Below, in pieces: positions 5,926-6,458 of a stretch of DNA of 6,458 nucleotides. The position numbers and the translations under genes are program-made. How positions within the stretch are numbered: position 1 is the first letter of the stretch; each line of letters starts with the position of its first letter. Source of the DNA: an uncultured Chlorobiota bacterium (GTDB lineage Bacteria; Bacteroidota; Kapaibacteriia; OLB7); contig CAMLOB010000245.1 in NCBI GenBank assembly GCA_946481475.1, positions 1-6,458 of the forward strand, given 5' to 3'. Under the pieces are notes generated by a model that did not search any database, was not told where the DNA came from, and saw only the letters and a list, made by a program, of their open reading frames with translations.

Positions 5926-6458
5926 TCAGTCGGTATCGTTGCCGGAATTCGGGTTTTTCCGATAGACCGTCCGCTCTTCCAGCGTCTCGAAGAACGGGGT
6001 GAAGTGACGCTTGACCAGATGCCCCAGATTCTTGACTCCACACTTCTGAAAGATCCTGCGCACCTGTCCCTTGACGGTGCTCGGCGCTTTGTGCAGACGG
6101 GAAGCGGCCTCGATATAGGAGCGCCCGAGAAGAAGCTGTACCAGCACCTGCTGCTCGGTCACCGTCAGCCCGGCATCCCGAACAAGCATCGCATATTTCT
6201 TGCGGAAGGCCGATTCGATCGGCGCAACGGCAGCATTGCGGGCGATAAAATCGGTCAGGAGAAAGGAGAAGAACGGACGAAGGCGTTCCATCCAGCGAAT
6301 CGTTCCGATATCGACCGGTTCGGTCCCCCTGCGCCAGAGAATAATGTGTCCGATCACCGGCCCCTCATCCAGCGTGTAGCTGAAACCGTGCGGATAGGAG
6401 TAGGCATCCGAAGAGTACTGACTATCCTGGAGGGTGGCAATGATTTCCTTCAGCCCCA
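5926..6458 (-). CDS. LuxR-type HTH transcriptional regulator, probable GAF-like sensor (5'-partial)
   Basis: The stop is TGA at 5926. The frame stays open to the right edge, so the gene's start is outside the window; the GTG at 6357 lies inside continuous protein sequence (SYTLDEGPVIGHIILWRRG) and is not the start. About 176 residues are visible. Residues about 95-153 form a LuxR/GerE four-helix DNA-binding domain: LTVTEQQVLVQLLLGRSYIEAASRL, then the recognition helix around APSTVKGQVRRIFQKCGV, then NLGHLVKRHF. The usual conserved Thr-x-x-Glu start and Ser-Thr-Val-Lys core are present. The preceding part (hydrophobic GHIILWRRG strand, then IGTIRWMERLRPFFSFLL helix) resembles the end of a GAF/PAS-type sensor domain, but too little is visible to be sure. 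No receiver-domain motif is visible. Targets are unknown; the adjacent secreted-protein genes are the obvious candidates by position only. Confidence 0.85.
   Translation of the reverse strand, partial: GLKEIIATLQDSQYSSDAYSYPHGFSYTLDEGPVIGHIILWRRGTEPVDIGTIRWMERLRPFFSFLLTDFIARNAAVAPIESAFRKKYAMLVRDAGLTVTEQQVLVQLLLGRSYIEAASRLHKAPSTVKGQVRRIFQKCGVKNLGHLVKRHFTPFFETLEERTVYRKNPNSGNDTD

Noticed and set aside
1..6458. CRISPR arrays, insertion sequences, tRNA or rRNA genes
   Set aside because: No spaced direct repeats, transposase-like frames, terminal inverted repeats or cloverleaf patterns were seen in either strand.

Overview
The window looks like a GC-rich chromosomal segment from a member of the Fibrobacterota-Chlorobiota-Bacteroidota group. 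The main evidence is two proteins that end in a type IX secretion system (T9SS) type A C-terminal sorting domain, a feature largely confined to that group. The weak or absent Shine-Dalgarno sequences and the abundance of secreted proteins fit this. The sequence alone does not fix a genus; GC-rich Chlorobi/Kapabacteria-like lineages would fit, but that is inference.

Layout: positions 1-1140 (+) hold the 3' part of a secreted protein with BNR/Asp-box repeats and a T9SS sorting domain. A stem-loop terminator follows at 1166-1201. All other genes lie on the minus strand. Read in the direction of transcription from the right edge they are: a LuxR-type HTH regulator whose 5' end is cut off by the window (6458-5926); a gene-free stretch with a TATAAT-type promoter (5925-5695); a cysteine-rich secreted protein of unknown function (5694-5065); a kelch beta-propeller T9SS cargo gene (4992-3736) split by one in-frame TAG codon; a relatively AT-rich gap (3735-3516); a 102-residue secreted protein (3515-3207) with a strong hairpin terminator behind it (3192-3159); and a 596-residue secreted protein with a cysteine-less thioredoxin-like domain and a probable beta-propeller C-terminal part (3066-1276), convergent with the first gene.

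How the genes relate: every gene except the regulator encodes an exported or envelope-facing protein, so the segment reads as an island of cell-surface or secreted proteins next to a LuxR/GAF-like regulator. The Cys-rich gene and the kelch gene are 72 bases apart and probably share a transcript. A regulatory link to the LuxR gene is only suggested by proximity. The two points most worth a second look are the amber codon, which separates the kelch protein's signal peptide and first two kelch repeats from its other four repeats and sorting domain, and the 9-base G tract at the domain boundary of the 596-residue protein. No RNA genes, insertion sequences, CRISPR arrays or attachment sites were seen.
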